Of a DNA stretch of 64,000 bases, positions 8,320 through 17,104 are shown one piece after another. This stretch comes from Lachnospiraceae bacterium (GTDB lineage Bacteria > Bacillota > Clostridia > Lachnospirales > Lachnospiraceae). The stretch is from positions 1-64,000 of the forward strand of contig JAFQIE010000036.1 in NCBI GenBank assembly GCA_017397645.1. Direction: 5' to 3'. Each line of letters opens with the position of its first letter. Within the stretch, counting starts at the first letter, position 1. The position numbers and the translations under genes are program-made. Under the pieces are notes generated by a model, which ran no database searches, was not told where the DNA came from, and was given only the letters and a program-made list of their open reading frames with translations.

Positions 8320-9489
8320 ATGCCGAAAGAGAGAGTGAATAGACATAAAAATAGAGAACAGTCAAAGTATTTTTTCGATTACAGTATGCTGTTGATCGTT
8401 TTGTTTTTGTTGGGATTTGGCTTGCTCATGATTTATTCCGCCAGTTCCTATACCTCTTTTGCAGAGCACCAGGATGCGGCATTTTACCTGAAAAAACAGG
8501 CGAGAAATATTTTGATCGGTATACCTGTGATGGCATTGATGGCCATGATACCCTATGAAAAATACGCTAAGTTCGCGTTTGCCGGATATATCGTATCCTT
8601 TCTGTGTATCCCGTTGGTAAAAACACCACTGGGCGAGGAATCCCATGGTGCTACAAGATGGGTGCGTATTCCCGGACTTGGTATGAACGTGCAACCTGCC
8701 GAATTGGCAAAGATGTTCATGATATTGTTTCTGGCGGTGGTGGTATGCAAAATGGGCAAATCCATCCGTACACTCAAGGGATTTCTTGTGATGTTGGCAA
8801 TTCCCCTTCCCATCGTGTTGGAAGTTTACTTTTTAACCAATAACCTCAGTTCTGCCATAATTATTATGGGAATTTCTGTGTTTATGGTGTTTGTGGCCAG
8901 CCCGGATTACAAGAAGTTTATTCTGATTGCGCTTACCATTATTGCATTAGCGGTACTGCTGGTTGTTCTGGTCAAGGCAAAACCGGAATTATTGGGCTTT
9001 AGAGGCGACCGTATCAAGGCTTGGCTGGATCCGGAGAGTTATTCCGGAGATAAGAGTTATCAAACATTGCAAGGACTTTACGCCATCGGTAGTGGTGGTG
9101 TTTGGGGCAAGGGCTTAGGACAAAGCATGCAAAAGATGAGTTTCCTGCCGGAAGCACAGAATGATATGATTTTTTCGGTTATTTGTGAAGAACTGGGGCT
9201 TTTTGGCGGTATCTGTATCATCCTTTTATTTGTGATGCTGTTATGGAGAATGATGATGACTGCCAACAATGCACCGGATTTGTTTGGCGCCATGCTGGTG
9301 GTTGGTGTGATGGGACATATCGCCATTCAGGCCATTCTGAATATTGCCGTGGTGACGGCCAGCATACCAAACACAGGAATTACCCTACCCTTTATCAGTT
9401 ATGGTGGATCTTCCATCGTGTTTTTAATGGCGGAAATTGGAGCAGTGATGAGTGTTGCAAGAAAGGCGCAACGTAAAAATATAACATAA
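8320..9489 (+). CDS. ftsW: FtsW/SpoVE-family peptidoglycan glycosyltransferase
   Basis: A 389-residue SEDS-family polytopic membrane protein that polymerises lipid II glycan chains with a partner class B PBP. About ten hydrophobic segments are visible. Family marks are GLLMIYSASSY after the first segment, the catalytic-loop region around LGFRGDRIKAWLDPE, and LPFISYGGSS near the C-terminus. GGAAGAGAG precedes the ATG, 12 nt after murD. Gene order favours FtsW; with two PBPs encoded just upstream it could also serve as SpoVE during cortex synthesis. Confidence 0.92.
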   Translation: MPKERVNRHKNREQSKYFFDYSMLLIVLFLLGFGLLMIYSASSYTSFAEHQDAAFYLKKQARNILIGIPVMALMAMIPYEKYAKFAFAGYIVSFLCIPLVKTPLGEESHGATRWVRIPGLGMNVQPAELAKMFMILFLAVVVCKMGKSIRTLKGFLVMLAIPLPIVLEVYFLTNNLSSAIIIMGISVFMVFVASPDYKKFILIALTIIALAVLLVVLVKAKPELLGFRGDRIKAWLDPESYSGDKSYQTLQGLYAIGSGGVWGKGLGQSMQKMSFLPEAQNDMIFSVICEELGLFGGICIILLFVMLLWRMMMTANNAPDLFGAMLVVGVMGHIAIQAILNIAVVTASIPNTGITLPFISYGGSSIVFLMAEIGAVMSVARKAQRKNIT

Positions 9490-9567
9490 TTGATGCCGAA
9501 CAAGTTCCTGTATGAAGCCTTCCGGCGTATGATAGAATAGGCCAATAATGGAAGGAATATATGCCGG

Positions 9568-10818
9568 ATGGAAACGATTCACATACAGGGAGGAATTCCT
9601 CTGCAGGGGAAGGTCCGGATTCAGGGTTCAAAGAATGCAGCACTGCCCATACTGGCGGCATGTTTGCTGATGGAAGATGTATCTTTTTTGAGGAATTGTC
9701 CTAGGATAGCAGATGTGGAAGCTATGATAGAATTGTTGCAATGCTTGGGATGTTCCATGCACTGGCGCAGGGAAGGGCTGGAAGTTAACACCAGACAATT
9801 CAATTGCGGAGCCCTACCCGAGAAAGCGGTACGTGGAATGCGTTCTTCGGTATTTCTGTGGGGGGCTCTTCTGGGAAGGTGTGGAGAGTTTTCCTTGGAA
9901 TATCCAGGCGGCTGCGTTATTGGAAACCGCCCGGTGGATATGCATATCTGGGCATTGGAGCAACTTGGAGCACGTTTTCAACAAGAAGAAAGCCGATTAT
10001 ATGCCTATGCACCACACTTGTCAGGTGCTTATATCCGGCTTCCTATTTCCAGTGTGGGGGTTACAGAGAATATTATTCTTGCGGCTTTGTCGGCACAGGG
10101 TGACACGTATGTGGAAGGTGCAGCTAAAGAACCGGAAATTATTGCACTCTGTGATTTCCTGAATCGATGTGGCGCATGGATAGAAGGCGCCGGGACAGAG
10201 CACCTTCACGTCGTTGGAGGCAGAAGGTTGTATGGTACGGAATATACGATACCTGCGGATCGGATTGTAGCAGGGACATATTTATTTGCAACCATTGGAA
10301 CAGGCGGCAGGGTGCTTTTGGAGCAGGCACCTGTAAAGCATATGGGAGAAACCATCAGAGTGGCTGAGGATATGGGGGCAGTCCTGTATCTCACATCGGA
10401 GGGAATCTATGTGCAGGGACCAAGTCGCCCTCGGAGCATTCGATTAGAAACGGCTCCTTATCCTGGATTTCCCACGGACTTACAGTCCATAGTACTTGCT
10501 GTGGAAACTGTGGGAGAGGGACGTAGCAAGATAACAGAACGGATTTTTGAAAACCGTTTTCGTATTGTGCCTCAATTGCAAAAGATGGGGGCGGATATTG
10601 AAGTAGAAGACAGCATTTGCGCGCATGTATGCGGGGTGAATGCATTGAAAGGGGCCCACCTTCACGGAGAAGAGCTTCGGGGAGGAGCGGCGCTTGTGAT
10701 TGCGGGGCTTATGGCAGATGGGGAGAGTCGGGTAGATGGGGTCTCCTATATTATGCGGGGTTACGAAAATATTTGCAGAGATTTTAAGGAATTAGGAGCG
10801 AGAGTATCTGGTGAATAA
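9568..10818 (+). CDS. murA: UDP-N-acetylglucosamine 1-carboxyvinyltransferase MurA
   Basis: A 416-residue enolpyruvyl transferase, first committed step of peptidoglycan synthesis. The substrate residues Lys22-Asn23 are in GSKNAALPIL, and the reactive cysteine is Cys116 in GGCVIGNRPVD, so the enzyme should be fosfomycin-sensitive in principle. GVTENIILAA, APYPGFPTD and the terminal RGYENI segment also fit. The ribosome binding site (GGAAGG, 12 nt upstream) is poor. Clostridia often have two murA copies; this one occupies the place where murG often stands and overlaps ftsQ by 8 nt. Confidence 0.94.
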   Translation: METIHIQGGIPLQGKVRIQGSKNAALPILAACLLMEDVSFLRNCPRIADVEAMIELLQCLGCSMHWRREGLEVNTRQFNCGALPEKAVRGMRSSVFLWGALLGRCGEFSLEYPGGCVIGNRPVDMHIWALEQLGARFQQEESRLYAYAPHLSGAYIRLPISSVGVTENIILAALSAQGDTYVEGAAKEPEIIALCDFLNRCGAWIEGAGTEHLHVVGGRRLYGTEYTIPADRIVAGTYLFATIGTGGRVLLEQAPVKHMGETIRVAEDMGAVLYLTSEGIYVQGPSRPRSIRLETAPYPGFPTDLQSIVLAVETVGEGRSKITERIFENRFRIVPQLQKMGADIEVEDSICAHVCGVNALKGAHLHGEELRGGAALVIAGLMADGESRVDGVSYIMRGYENICRDFKELGARVSGE

Positions 10819-11539
10819 GAAGAAAAAGGCAAGGGTGGTCTTGATTATATCCGGTATCATCATTGCAGTGATACTAATCACGGGAGTCATATTGCAAACA
10901 GTATATACGGTAGAACATGTGGATGTATACGGAAATATTCATTACTCACAAGTAGAGATAGAGAACATTGTGATGGATGGTCCATTTGGCCGAAACTCTC
11001 TTTATTTATCGGCTAAGTATCGAAATAAAGGGGTTGAGGGAATTCCTTTTGTGGAGTATATGGATGTGTCCATTAATGCTCCGGACTGGATTGAAATCAA
11101 GGTCTATGAAAAAGTATTTACCGGGTACATCAAATACTTGGATGCGTTTATGTACTTTGATAAGGATGGTTATGTGATTGAAAGCTCAGCCGTACGGACC
11201 AAAGGAGTGCCGGAAATACTTGGTTTGCAATTTGATCATATTATTTTGGGAGAACTTTTGCCGGTGGATAACCCGGAGGTTTTTCAAAGTATTTTAAATA
11301 TTACCAAGCTTCTTGGAAAATATGATATGAGTTGTGAGAAAATTTATTACAACAAGCAGGAAGAGGTTACCATTTACTTCGGGGATGTCAAGGTGGCACT
11401 TGGCAACGACAGGACCACAGAAGAGGACAAGGTGATGCTTTTGCCCACTTTGTTGCCAAGCTTAGAGGGAAAAAGTGGTACACTTTATATGATGAATTAC
11501 GATGAGTATAACGGCAGATATACATTTATGCCGGATTGA
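10811..11539 (+). CDS. ftsQ: Cell division protein FtsQ/DivIB
   Basis: A 242-residue bitopic membrane protein: short basic cytoplasmic N-terminus, one transmembrane segment (about residues 8-30), then an extracellular POTRA domain (about 33-100, beginning VEHVDVYGN) and a beta domain. DivIB bridges FtsL/DivIC and the septal synthase. It starts with GTG inside the end of murA (8-nt overlap), with AGGAG 11 nt upstream, indicating translational coupling. The family is weakly conserved, but topology, POTRA start and position agree. Confidence 0.88.
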   Translation: MNKKKKARVVLIISGIIIAVILITGVILQTVYTVEHVDVYGNIHYSQVEIENIVMDGPFGRNSLYLSAKYRNKGVEGIPFVEYMDVSINAPDWIEIKVYEKVFTGYIKYLDAFMYFDKDGYVIESSAVRTKGVPEILGLQFDHIILGELLPVDNPEVFQSILNITKLLGKYDMSCEKIYYNKQEEVTIYFGDVKVALGNDRTTEEDKVMLLPTLLPSLEGKSGTLYMMNYDEYNGRYTFMPD

Positions 11540-11560
11540 CATAAGTTTTATAAAAAGTAG

Positions 11561-11589
11561 TTGCGAAAAATAAAAAATAATTATATGAT
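11561..11589 (+). promoter_or_regulatory. sigma-A promoter of ftsZ
   Basis: TTGCGA (11561-11566), 17-nt spacer, TATGAT (11584-11589). It gives ftsZ its own promoter in addition to read-through from ftsQ, with a leader of about 45 nt. Confidence 0.6.
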
Positions 11590-11641
11590 ATATAAGAATA
11601 AGTAGGATTTCGTTAGTGGACTATAGAAGGAGGATATAACC

Positions 11642-12823
11642 TTGCTGGAGATTAAGACAAATGATGCTGAATTTGCAGCCAAGATCGTGGTTGTAGGTGT
11701 TGGTGGTGCAGGTAATAATGCTGTAAATAGAATGATTGACGGACAGGTGATGGGTGTTGAGTTTGTTGCTGTAAATACGGACAAGCAGGCGCTTCATCTG
11801 TGTAAGGCTACGAAATTAATCCAGATTGGTGAGAAACTTACCAGAGGATTGGGTGCCGGTGCGAACCCTGAAGTGGGCGAAAAGGCGGCAGAAGAAAGCT
11901 CGGATGAAATTGTAGCGATGTTGCAGGGAGCAGATATGGTATTTGTTACCTGTGGTATGGGTGGTGGTACCGGTACCGGTGCAGCACCTGTAGTAGCCAG
12001 ATTGGCAAAGGAAATGGGTATTCTCACAGTTGGTGTAGTGACCAAGCCTTTCCGCTTCGAGTCCAGACCCCGTATGGTGAAGGCTTTGGCAGGAATCGAG
12101 AAGATTAAGGGCTTTGTGGATACACTGATAGTAATTTCCAACGATAAATTGCTGGAAATCGTGGACAAGCGTACCGGCATCAAGGAAGCTTTGCAAAAAG
12201 CAGACGAGGTATTGCTTCAGGCTGTCAAAGGTATTACTGATTTGATTAACATTCCCGCTATTATCAATCTTGACTTTGCGGATGTGCAGACAGTTATGAA
12301 GGACAAGGGTATTGCCCACATTGGTATCGGTGAAGGCAAGGGTGAAACCAAGGCAATCGATGCCGTGAAGATGGCAGTGGAGAGCCCTCTTTTGGAGACC
12401 TCCCTTTCTAACGGTGCGACCCATGTTATTATCAATATTACCGGCGATATCACTTTGTTGGATGCCAACGATGCAGCTACATATGTACAGGAATTAACCG
12501 GAGACGATGTAAACATTATTTTTGGTGCGCAGGATGATGACACTAAACCTGATACCTGTAGCATTACGGTAATTGCTACAGGCTTGGAAAGTGCAGCGCC
12601 TACTACCAAGTTTACTTCTAGAGTGGCTACCAAGACACCGACTCCTGCATTCAAGGAAAAAGTGACCTTGACCCCTCCTGTGATTACACCGGCTCCGCCT
12701 CAGGCGAACCCGAATCCTCCTGTTGGATTGAACGTGGTTCCCGGCATACAGAAGCCTGTAGATATCCGTAGCTCCGTACAGGAGAAGAGCTTGAAGATTC
12801 CTGATTTCTTACAGAAAAAATAA
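11642..12823 (+). CDS. ftsZ: Cell division protein FtsZ
   Basis: A 393-residue tubulin-like GTPase that forms the Z ring. The glycine-rich start [15 protein letters not shown], the tubulin signature [10 protein letters not shown] near residue 105, and the T7 loop region NLDFADV are intact. A proline-rich linker follows residue 320 and the conserved C-terminal peptide ends IPDFLQKK, the docking site for FtsA/SepF-type partners. The start is TTG at 11642, 8 nt after a perfect AAGGAGG. A strong terminator follows. Confidence 0.98.
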   Translation: MLEIKTNDAEFAAKIVVVGVGGAGNNAVNRMIDGQVMGVEFVAVNTDKQALHLCKATKLIQIGEKLTRGLGAGANPEVGEKAAEESSDEIVAMLQGADMVFVTCGMGGGTGTGAAPVVARLAKEMGILTVGVVTKPFRFESRPRMVKALAGIEKIKGFVDTLIVISNDKLLEIVDKRTGIKEALQKADEVLLQAVKGITDLINIPAIINLDFADVQTVMKDKGIAHIGIGEGKGETKAIDAVKMAVESPLLETSLSNGATHVIINITGDITLLDANDAATYVQELTGDDVNIIFGAQDDDTKPDTCSITVIATGLESAAPTTKFTSRVATKTPTPAFKEKVTLTPPVITPAPPQANPNPPVGLNVVPGIQKPVDIRSSVQEKSLKIPDFLQKK

Positions 12824-12835
12824 TACTTCATTTTG

Positions 12836-12869
12836 GACCGGACAGATTTGATTTGTCCGGTCTTTTTTT
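12836..12869 (+). terminator. ftsZ intrinsic terminator
   Basis: A perfect 9-bp GC-rich stem (12836-12844 with 12854-12862), 9-nt loop and seven T residues (12863-12869). It separates the vegetative dcw transcript from the sporulation genes behind it. Confidence 0.93.
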
Positions 12870-12934
12870 GTCGAATAAAACTTCCGGCAAAAAAGCCTGT
12901 TTCGACGAAATAAACCTTCCTAAGCCCGTATAAT
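12869..12934 (+). promoter_or_regulatory. Spo0A-controlled promoter of spoIIGA-sigE
   Basis: A consensus Spo0A box TGTCGAA lies at 12869-12875, and a palindromic TTTCGACGAAA at 12900-12910 contains a one-mismatch 0A box in each orientation. TATAAT follows at 12929-12934. There is no good sigma-A -35 box, as expected for a promoter dependent on phosphorylated Spo0A, which binds at the -35 position of spoIIG in Bacillus subtilis. Confidence 0.68.
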
Positions 12935-12956
12935 GGAGCAGAAAGGAAGTGTTGCA

Positions 12957-13847
12957 GTGATATATGAAATATACATAGACAAACTGATATTTATTCTCTT
13001 TGTAATGAATTTTTATCTTCTGTCTCTGGTGAATGCCAGCACATATCAAAATACGTCGTTAAAGAGGATTCTATGTGGTGCCTTTACAGGTACCGCGGGA
13101 TTTTTGGTTCCTTTTTGTTTCCCCTGGCCACCGGTGATTCGTTTCGGGGTAGGGACTTTGGTATCCATGATTGGAATGCTCAAATTGGTATATCCGAGAG
13201 CAACCTTACGCCGTTTTCTATATTTCTGTGAAAAGTTTGCGATATATTCCTTTGTCATGGGAGGTGCTTTGATATTCATTATGAAACATCTTCCGCAGCA
13301 GGCGACAAATGTAGTACTATTGGCATTTTTTGGAGGCGCGCTATATTTGGGATTATTGCGGTACCGAATCTGTATCAAAAGAGCTGATAGTTTATGTAGA
13401 GTAAGAATAAAGAGTGAGAATGGGGAAGTTACTGCGGAAGGCCTGATAGACACGGGAAATGGTCTTTTCGAGCCTATCAGCGGAAGTCCTGTATGCGTAG
13501 TAGATGATAAAACTTATACTTTTTTATGTGATGAAGAAAAGAAGGGATTTCGGATTGTACCATACAATAGCATTGGTAAAAAGGGCGGAGTGTTGCACGC
13601 ATCCATGGTGGATGCGATGGAAATAGAAATGCGGGATGCTGTTCTTGTGATGAAAAATGTTTACATAGCATCCGGACAGGAGTTTTTGGAGAAAACCTCT
13701 GACGGACAGGAGGACCAAACAAGAATTATTTTACATCCCAAATTGGTGGAAGAAAGTCAAAAATATGGAGCAAGTAGGCGAAAGGTGGGAAAGTATGATT
13801 TTCAAAATAATGTTGCCGGGAAAAATCCTGCTCAACCTGATTCATAG
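12957..13847 (+). CDS. spoIIGA: Sporulation sigma-E processing peptidase SpoIIGA
   Basis: A 296-residue membrane-bound aspartic protease that removes the pro-sequence of sigma-E in the mother cell after the SpoIIR signal. The N-terminal half has about five hydrophobic segments. The C-terminal half carries the catalytic motif in [12 protein letters not shown] with Asp165. The GTG at 12957 ([12 protein letters not shown]) is preferred, with AGGAAG 8 nt upstream; the ATG at 12933 overlaps the -10 box and so cannot be used from that promoter. It overlaps sigE by 53 nt. Confidence 0.9.
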   Translation: MIYEIYIDKLIFILFVMNFYLLSLVNASTYQNTSLKRILCGAFTGTAGFLVPFCFPWPPVIRFGVGTLVSMIGMLKLVYPRATLRRFLYFCEKFAIYSFVMGGALIFIMKHLPQQATNVVLLAFFGGALYLGLLRYRICIKRADSLCRVRIKSENGEVTAEGLIDTGNGLFEPISGSPVCVVDDKTYTFLCDEEKKGFRIVPYNSIGKKGGVLHASMVDAMEIEMRDAVLVMKNVYIASGQEFLEKTSDGQEDQTRIILHPKLVEESQKYGASRRKVGKYDFQNNVAGKNPAQPDS

Positions 13848-14532
13848 GGAGGGGATATTAAGACAAAAGAAGGGCGAAATCTATTACATAGGGGGCACGG
13901 ACGTTCTACCGCCTCCATTGGACGCGGAACAGGAAAATGAAATGCTGCAGCTCTTAGGTGGGGAATCCGATGGAGAGGCGCGAACCATACTGATAGAGCA
14001 TAATTTACGCTTGGTCGTATATATTGCGAAGAAATTTGACAACACCGGGGTGGGAGTAGAAGATTTGATTAGCATTGGGACCATCGGATTGATTAAGGCG
14101 ATTAACACATTCAATCCGGATAAAAAAATCAAGTTGGCAACCTATGCATCCCGTTGTATAGAAAATGAAATACTAATGCACCTAAGAAAAACAAACAAGA
14201 CCAAATTAGAGGTCTCCATCGATGAACCACTGAATGTGGACTGGGATGGAAATGAACTTTTATTATCAGATATTTTGGGAACGGAAGATGATTTGATTTA
14301 CCGGGATATGGAAAACGAAGTAGAAAGGAAACTGCTGTTAAAGGCCATAGCGAAGCTGTCGGCCCGGGAAAAAACCATCATTAACCTGCGATTCGGATTG
14401 GATACTCCTGATGGTCAGGAAATGACACAGAAGGAGGTGGCAACCATGCTTGGTATTTCGCAATCCTATATTTCCAGAATCGAAAAAAAGATTATGAAAC
14501 AGTTGAAAAAGGAAATAAGTATTTATATTTAA
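13795..14532 (+). CDS. sigE: RNA polymerase sporulation sigma-E factor (pro-form)
   Basis: A 245-residue sigma-70 family factor of the early mother cell. The first about 28 residues are a basic/hydrophobic pro-sequence ending at KGEIYYIGG, which aligns with the B. subtilis processing region. Region 2 includes [31 protein letters not shown] sequence, and region 4 ends [13 protein letters not shown]. The ATG at 13795 lies behind GGTGGGA and inside the 3' end of spoIIGA, coupling protease and substrate. Confidence 0.96.
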   Translation: MIFKIMLPGKILLNLIHREGILRQKKGEIYYIGGTDVLPPPLDAEQENEMLQLLGGESDGEARTILIEHNLRLVVYIAKKFDNTGVGVEDLISIGTIGLIKAINTFNPDKKIKLATYASRCIENEILMHLRKTNKTKLEVSIDEPLNVDWDGNELLLSDILGTEDDLIYRDMENEVERKLLLKAIAKLSAREKTIINLRFGLDTPDGQEMTQKEVATMLGISQSYISRIEKKIMKQLKKEISIYI

Positions 14533-14605
14533 TCTATGCAAAATCACATCTTTGGGGTACAATAAGAATTGTCCCTTGTTGGGGATTTGTTGGAGGTATG
14601 TAGAT

Positions 14606-14914
14606 ATGATTGAGAGAAACGATATACTGTCCATTGGTTTTTTGCAAAAATCCGAATACACGGGAAGCCATCGGGGGATGAGATACCGTTTGGAGAAATC
14701 TAAAATAGAAGATGAGGTGCGTTTGCTTGTCACCTTATGGCCGGAACCCTTTAATTTTGTGAATACACCGGAGGATAAAAAGTTGACACAAACCTTTGCT
14801 TTTGAAGAGCAGGGGGTAATCGAGGCAGTTGCCTGGATGAATCGTAAATTAGAGGAGAATAAATCGGTTTGGGAACAAAGCGCGAAGCTTTGGGATGCCT
14901 ATGACAAATACTAA
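14606..14914 (+). CDS. Uncharacterised 102-residue protein downstream of sigE
   Basis: I do not recognise a named family. The protein is soluble, acidic, without signal peptide or membrane segment, and rich in aromatic residues, with a central LLVTLWPEPFNF and a helical C-terminus. The ATG at 14606 follows GGAGG; a longer in-frame start at 14552 has no ribosome binding site. It lies 73 nt after sigE and 23 nt before a vanZ-like gene, in the place where sigG usually stands. A weak TACAAT -10 lies at 14558-14563. A role in sporulation is only suggested by position. Confidence 0.72.
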   Translation: MIERNDILSIGFLQKSEYTGSHRGMRYRLEKSKIEDEVRLLVTLWPEPFNFVNTPEDKKLTQTFAFEEQGVIEAVAWMNRKLEENKSVWEQSAKLWDAYDKY

Positions 14915-14937
14915 TCCTACCTCACCGGAGTAAGAGA

Positions 14938-15450
14938 ATGATAGATTACATAATCAAAGATATGATAGCAATGGCAAGATACCTTCCGGCAGGCGTGCTC
15001 TTGGGCGTACCCCTTGGGCTTGTTTGCTGTACTTTTTCCAAAAATCGAACCTCCGGCACAAGGACGGGGAGATTTCTGTTCGGTGTTTTTCTGGGGATTA
15101 TTTTGACTGTAACTTTCTTTTCCAGGGAGATTGGAAGCGCCGGTGAGATGATTGATTTAAATCTGTTTTCTACATGGAAAATCAATACAAGGAATAGGGC
15201 GTATCTGGTGGAGAATCTACTTCTTTTTCTACCTTTCGGTTTGTTTTATCCTATGGGATATGGGAAGAAACACATTCTTTGGAACGTTTTTTTGGCCGGC
15301 TCCGTTACCAGCCTTGGAATCGAACTTTTGCAACTGATAACGAAACGCGGGATTTTCCAGCTGGATGATATTCTCACAAATGTTTGTGGGGCAGTGGCAG
15401 GGGGGCTTTTTTTCCTTTTGTTCCGTCCCCGGAGAAAAAAGGACGCATAA
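14938..15450 (+). CDS. VanZ-family membrane protein
   Basis: A 170-residue membrane protein with about four transmembrane segments and VanZ-family features: NLFSTW after the second segment, ENLLLFLPFGLFYPMGY, and GIELLQLITKRGIFQLDDILTNVCGA near the C-terminus. VanZ-type proteins are linked to low-level teicoplanin resistance, but the biochemical role of most chromosomal members is unknown. It converges on sigG with only 15 nt between the stops, with no obvious terminator between them. Confidence 0.85.
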   Translation: MIDYIIKDMIAMARYLPAGVLLGVPLGLVCCTFSKNRTSGTRTGRFLFGVFLGIILTVTFFSREIGSAGEMIDLNLFSTWKINTRNRAYLVENLLLFLPFGLFYPMGYGKKHILWNVFLAGSVTSLGIELLQLITKRGIFQLDDILTNVCGAVAGGLFFLLFRPRRKKDA

Positions 15451-15465
15451 TCGGATGCTATTGTA

Positions 15466-16245
15466 TCAGGGTGATAGATAAGCCCTCATGGTGCGAAGGG
15501 CGTTTTTTTCCAGTCTGGACACCTGCGCCTGAGAAATACCAATGCTGTCAGCTACTTCCATTTGTGTTTTTCCTTCGAAAAATCGTAATTGTATGATTTC
15601 CTGTTCTTTTTGATTCAGTTTTTTCATTGCGTCACTGAGGGAGAGATGTTCCACCCACATCTCTTCCTTATTTTTTTTGTCGCTGATTTGGTCCATGACA
15701 TAGAGGGTATCTCCACCGTCAGTAAAAATAGGTTCGTATAAACTCATAGGGCTTTGAATGGCATCCAGTGCATATACGATATCCTCCTTTGCTATGCCGA
15801 TTTCCGTGGCGATTTCTTCGATGGTAGGCTCCTTGATATTCTGTTTGGTCAGGGTCTCTTTGGCATAGATAGCTTTGTAGGCGGTGTCTTTCAGGGAACG
15901 GGATACCCGTAAGGAACTGTTGTCCCGAAGGAATCGCCGGATTTCTCCGATAATCATCGGTACGGCATAAGTGGAAAATTTCACATTCAGAGTAGCGTCA
16001 AAATTATCGATGGCCTTGATGAGCCCTACACAGCCGATTTGGAACAGGTCATCCACATTTTCATTGCTGGAAGAAAACCTTTTGATGACGCTCAACACCA
16101 GCCGCAGATTTCCTTCAATGTATTGTTCACGGGCTTGTTTGTCGCCTTCCTGAATGCGACTGAACAAAGCCTCTTTTTCTTCCGGTTTCAGTAAAGGGAG
16201 TTTAGCGGTGTTGACGCCGCAAATTTCTACTTTTCCGTTTGCCAT
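15466..16245 (-). CDS. sigG: RNA polymerase sporulation sigma-G factor
   Basis: A 259-residue forespore sigma factor. It begins MANGKVEICGVNTAKLPLL, close to the B. subtilis sigma-G start, with region 2 (LFQIGCVGLIKAIDNFD, FSTYAVPMIIGEIRR) and region 4 ending IGISQAQVSRLEK. No pro-sequence is present. AGGAGG precedes the ATG. In the usual clostridial and bacillar order sigG follows spoIIGA-sigE on the same strand; here it is on the opposite strand and two genes away, so it cannot be expressed by read-through from sigE. Confidence 0.96.
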   Translation of the reverse strand: MANGKVEICGVNTAKLPLLKPEEKEALFSRIQEGDKQAREQYIEGNLRLVLSVIKRFSSSNENVDDLFQIGCVGLIKAIDNFDATLNVKFSTYAVPMIIGEIRRFLRDNSSLRVSRSLKDTAYKAIYAKETLTKQNIKEPTIEEIATEIGIAKEDIVYALDAIQSPMSLYEPIFTDGGDTLYVMDQISDKKNKEEMWVEHLSLSDAMKKLNQKEQEIIQLRFFEGKTQMEVADSIGISQAQVSRLEKNALRTMRAYLSP

Positions 16246-16282
16246 AAGTGCCTCCTACCTGATAAATGTCGGTAGTATTAAG

Positions 16283-16308
16283 TATTGACCTGACTTGGGA
16301 ATATATAC
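16283..16308 (-). promoter_or_regulatory. possible forespore-type promoter of sigG
   Basis: On the reverse strand GTATA (plus 16304-16308), a 17-nt spacer and AATACTT (5 of 7 with the sigma-G -10) stand about 40 nt before the sigG start. The match is partial and no sigma-A promoter is apparent, so this is a tentative assignment. Confidence 0.3.
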
Positions 16309-16359
16309 CTGCCCGGAGGAATATTTTGTTAGGGAAAGGAAAGGGAAGGAGGCAGACAA

Positions 16360-16593
16360 ATGCTTTTGTCAGAATTGAAGTGTAAGGATGTGGTTAGTGC
16401 AAAGGAGTGCAGGAAACTGGGGAGAGTGTGTGATTTGGAGTTTGACCCCTGCAGCGGTTGTATCTGTAAAATCTTTGTCCCCGGATGTGGAAAGGTTTTG
16501 GGATTCTTAAATTGTGACCCTAATATTGCGATTCCTTATAAGGATATTATCCAAATCGGTCCGGACATCATTCTCGTTGACATTCGTACCTGA
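16360..16593 (+). CDS. YlmC/YmxH-type PRC-barrel sporulation protein
   Basis: A 77-residue PRC-barrel protein, begins MLLSELKCKDVV and contains KLGRVCDLEFDPCSGCICKIFVPG and VDIRT at the end, matching small YlmC/YmxH proteins that are widespread in spore formers and associated with sigma-E or sigma-G regulons. Molecular role unknown. GGAGG precedes the ATG. It is divergent from sigG, sharing a 114-nt intergenic region. Confidence 0.85.
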   Translation: MLLSELKCKDVVSAKECRKLGRVCDLEFDPCSGCICKIFVPGCGKVLGFLNCDPNIAIPYKDIIQIGPDIILVDIRT

Positions 16594-16654
16594 AAATAGT
16601 AAAATTAGCGTATAAATACGGGAGAATTCCCAAGAAAAAATGGAGGATTTCCAG

Positions 16655-17104
16655 ATGAAATGTCCCTTTTGTAGTCATGCAGATACCCGTGTTATTGATT
16701 CCAGACCGGCAGAGGATCACAATTCCATCAGACGCCGTCGTGTCTGCGATGAATGTGGCAAAAGATTTACAACATATGAGAAGATTGAGACCATTCCTCT
16801 GATTATCATCAAAAAAGATAATAACAGGGAGACTTACGACCGGGCGAAAATTGAAGGTGGCGTACTCCGCGCATGTCATAAGCGCCCTGTCAGCGCACAG
16901 CAGATTACCAATCTGGTGGATGAAGTGGAAAACGAAATCTTCAATATGGAAGAAAAGGAGATTCCCAGCCAGGTGATCGGCGAACTTCTGATGAACAAAC
17001 TCAAGAATCTGGACCCCGTTGCCTATGTTAGATTTGCATCCGTTTACAGAGAGTTCAAGGATGTGAATACTTTCATGGACGAATTAAAGAAAATGTTAAA
17101 ATAA
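16655..17104 (+). CDS. nrdR: Transcriptional repressor NrdR
   Basis: A 149-residue repressor of ribonucleotide reductase genes. It has an N-terminal zinc ribbon (Cys3, Cys6, Cys31, Cys34) with the basic stretch SIRRRRVCDECGKRF, followed by an ATP-cone domain beginning IIIKKDNNRETYDRAKI. The ATG at 16655 (MKCPFC) is chosen because GGAGG lies just before it and homologues start there. The last 9 nt overlap the end of the convergent flippase gene. Confidence 0.96.
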   Translation: MKCPFCSHADTRVIDSRPAEDHNSIRRRRVCDECGKRFTTYEKIETIPLIIIKKDNNRETYDRAKIEGGVLRACHKRPVSAQQITNLVDEVENEIFNMEEKEIPSQVIGELLMNKLKNLDPVAYVRFASVYREFKDVNTFMDELKKMLK

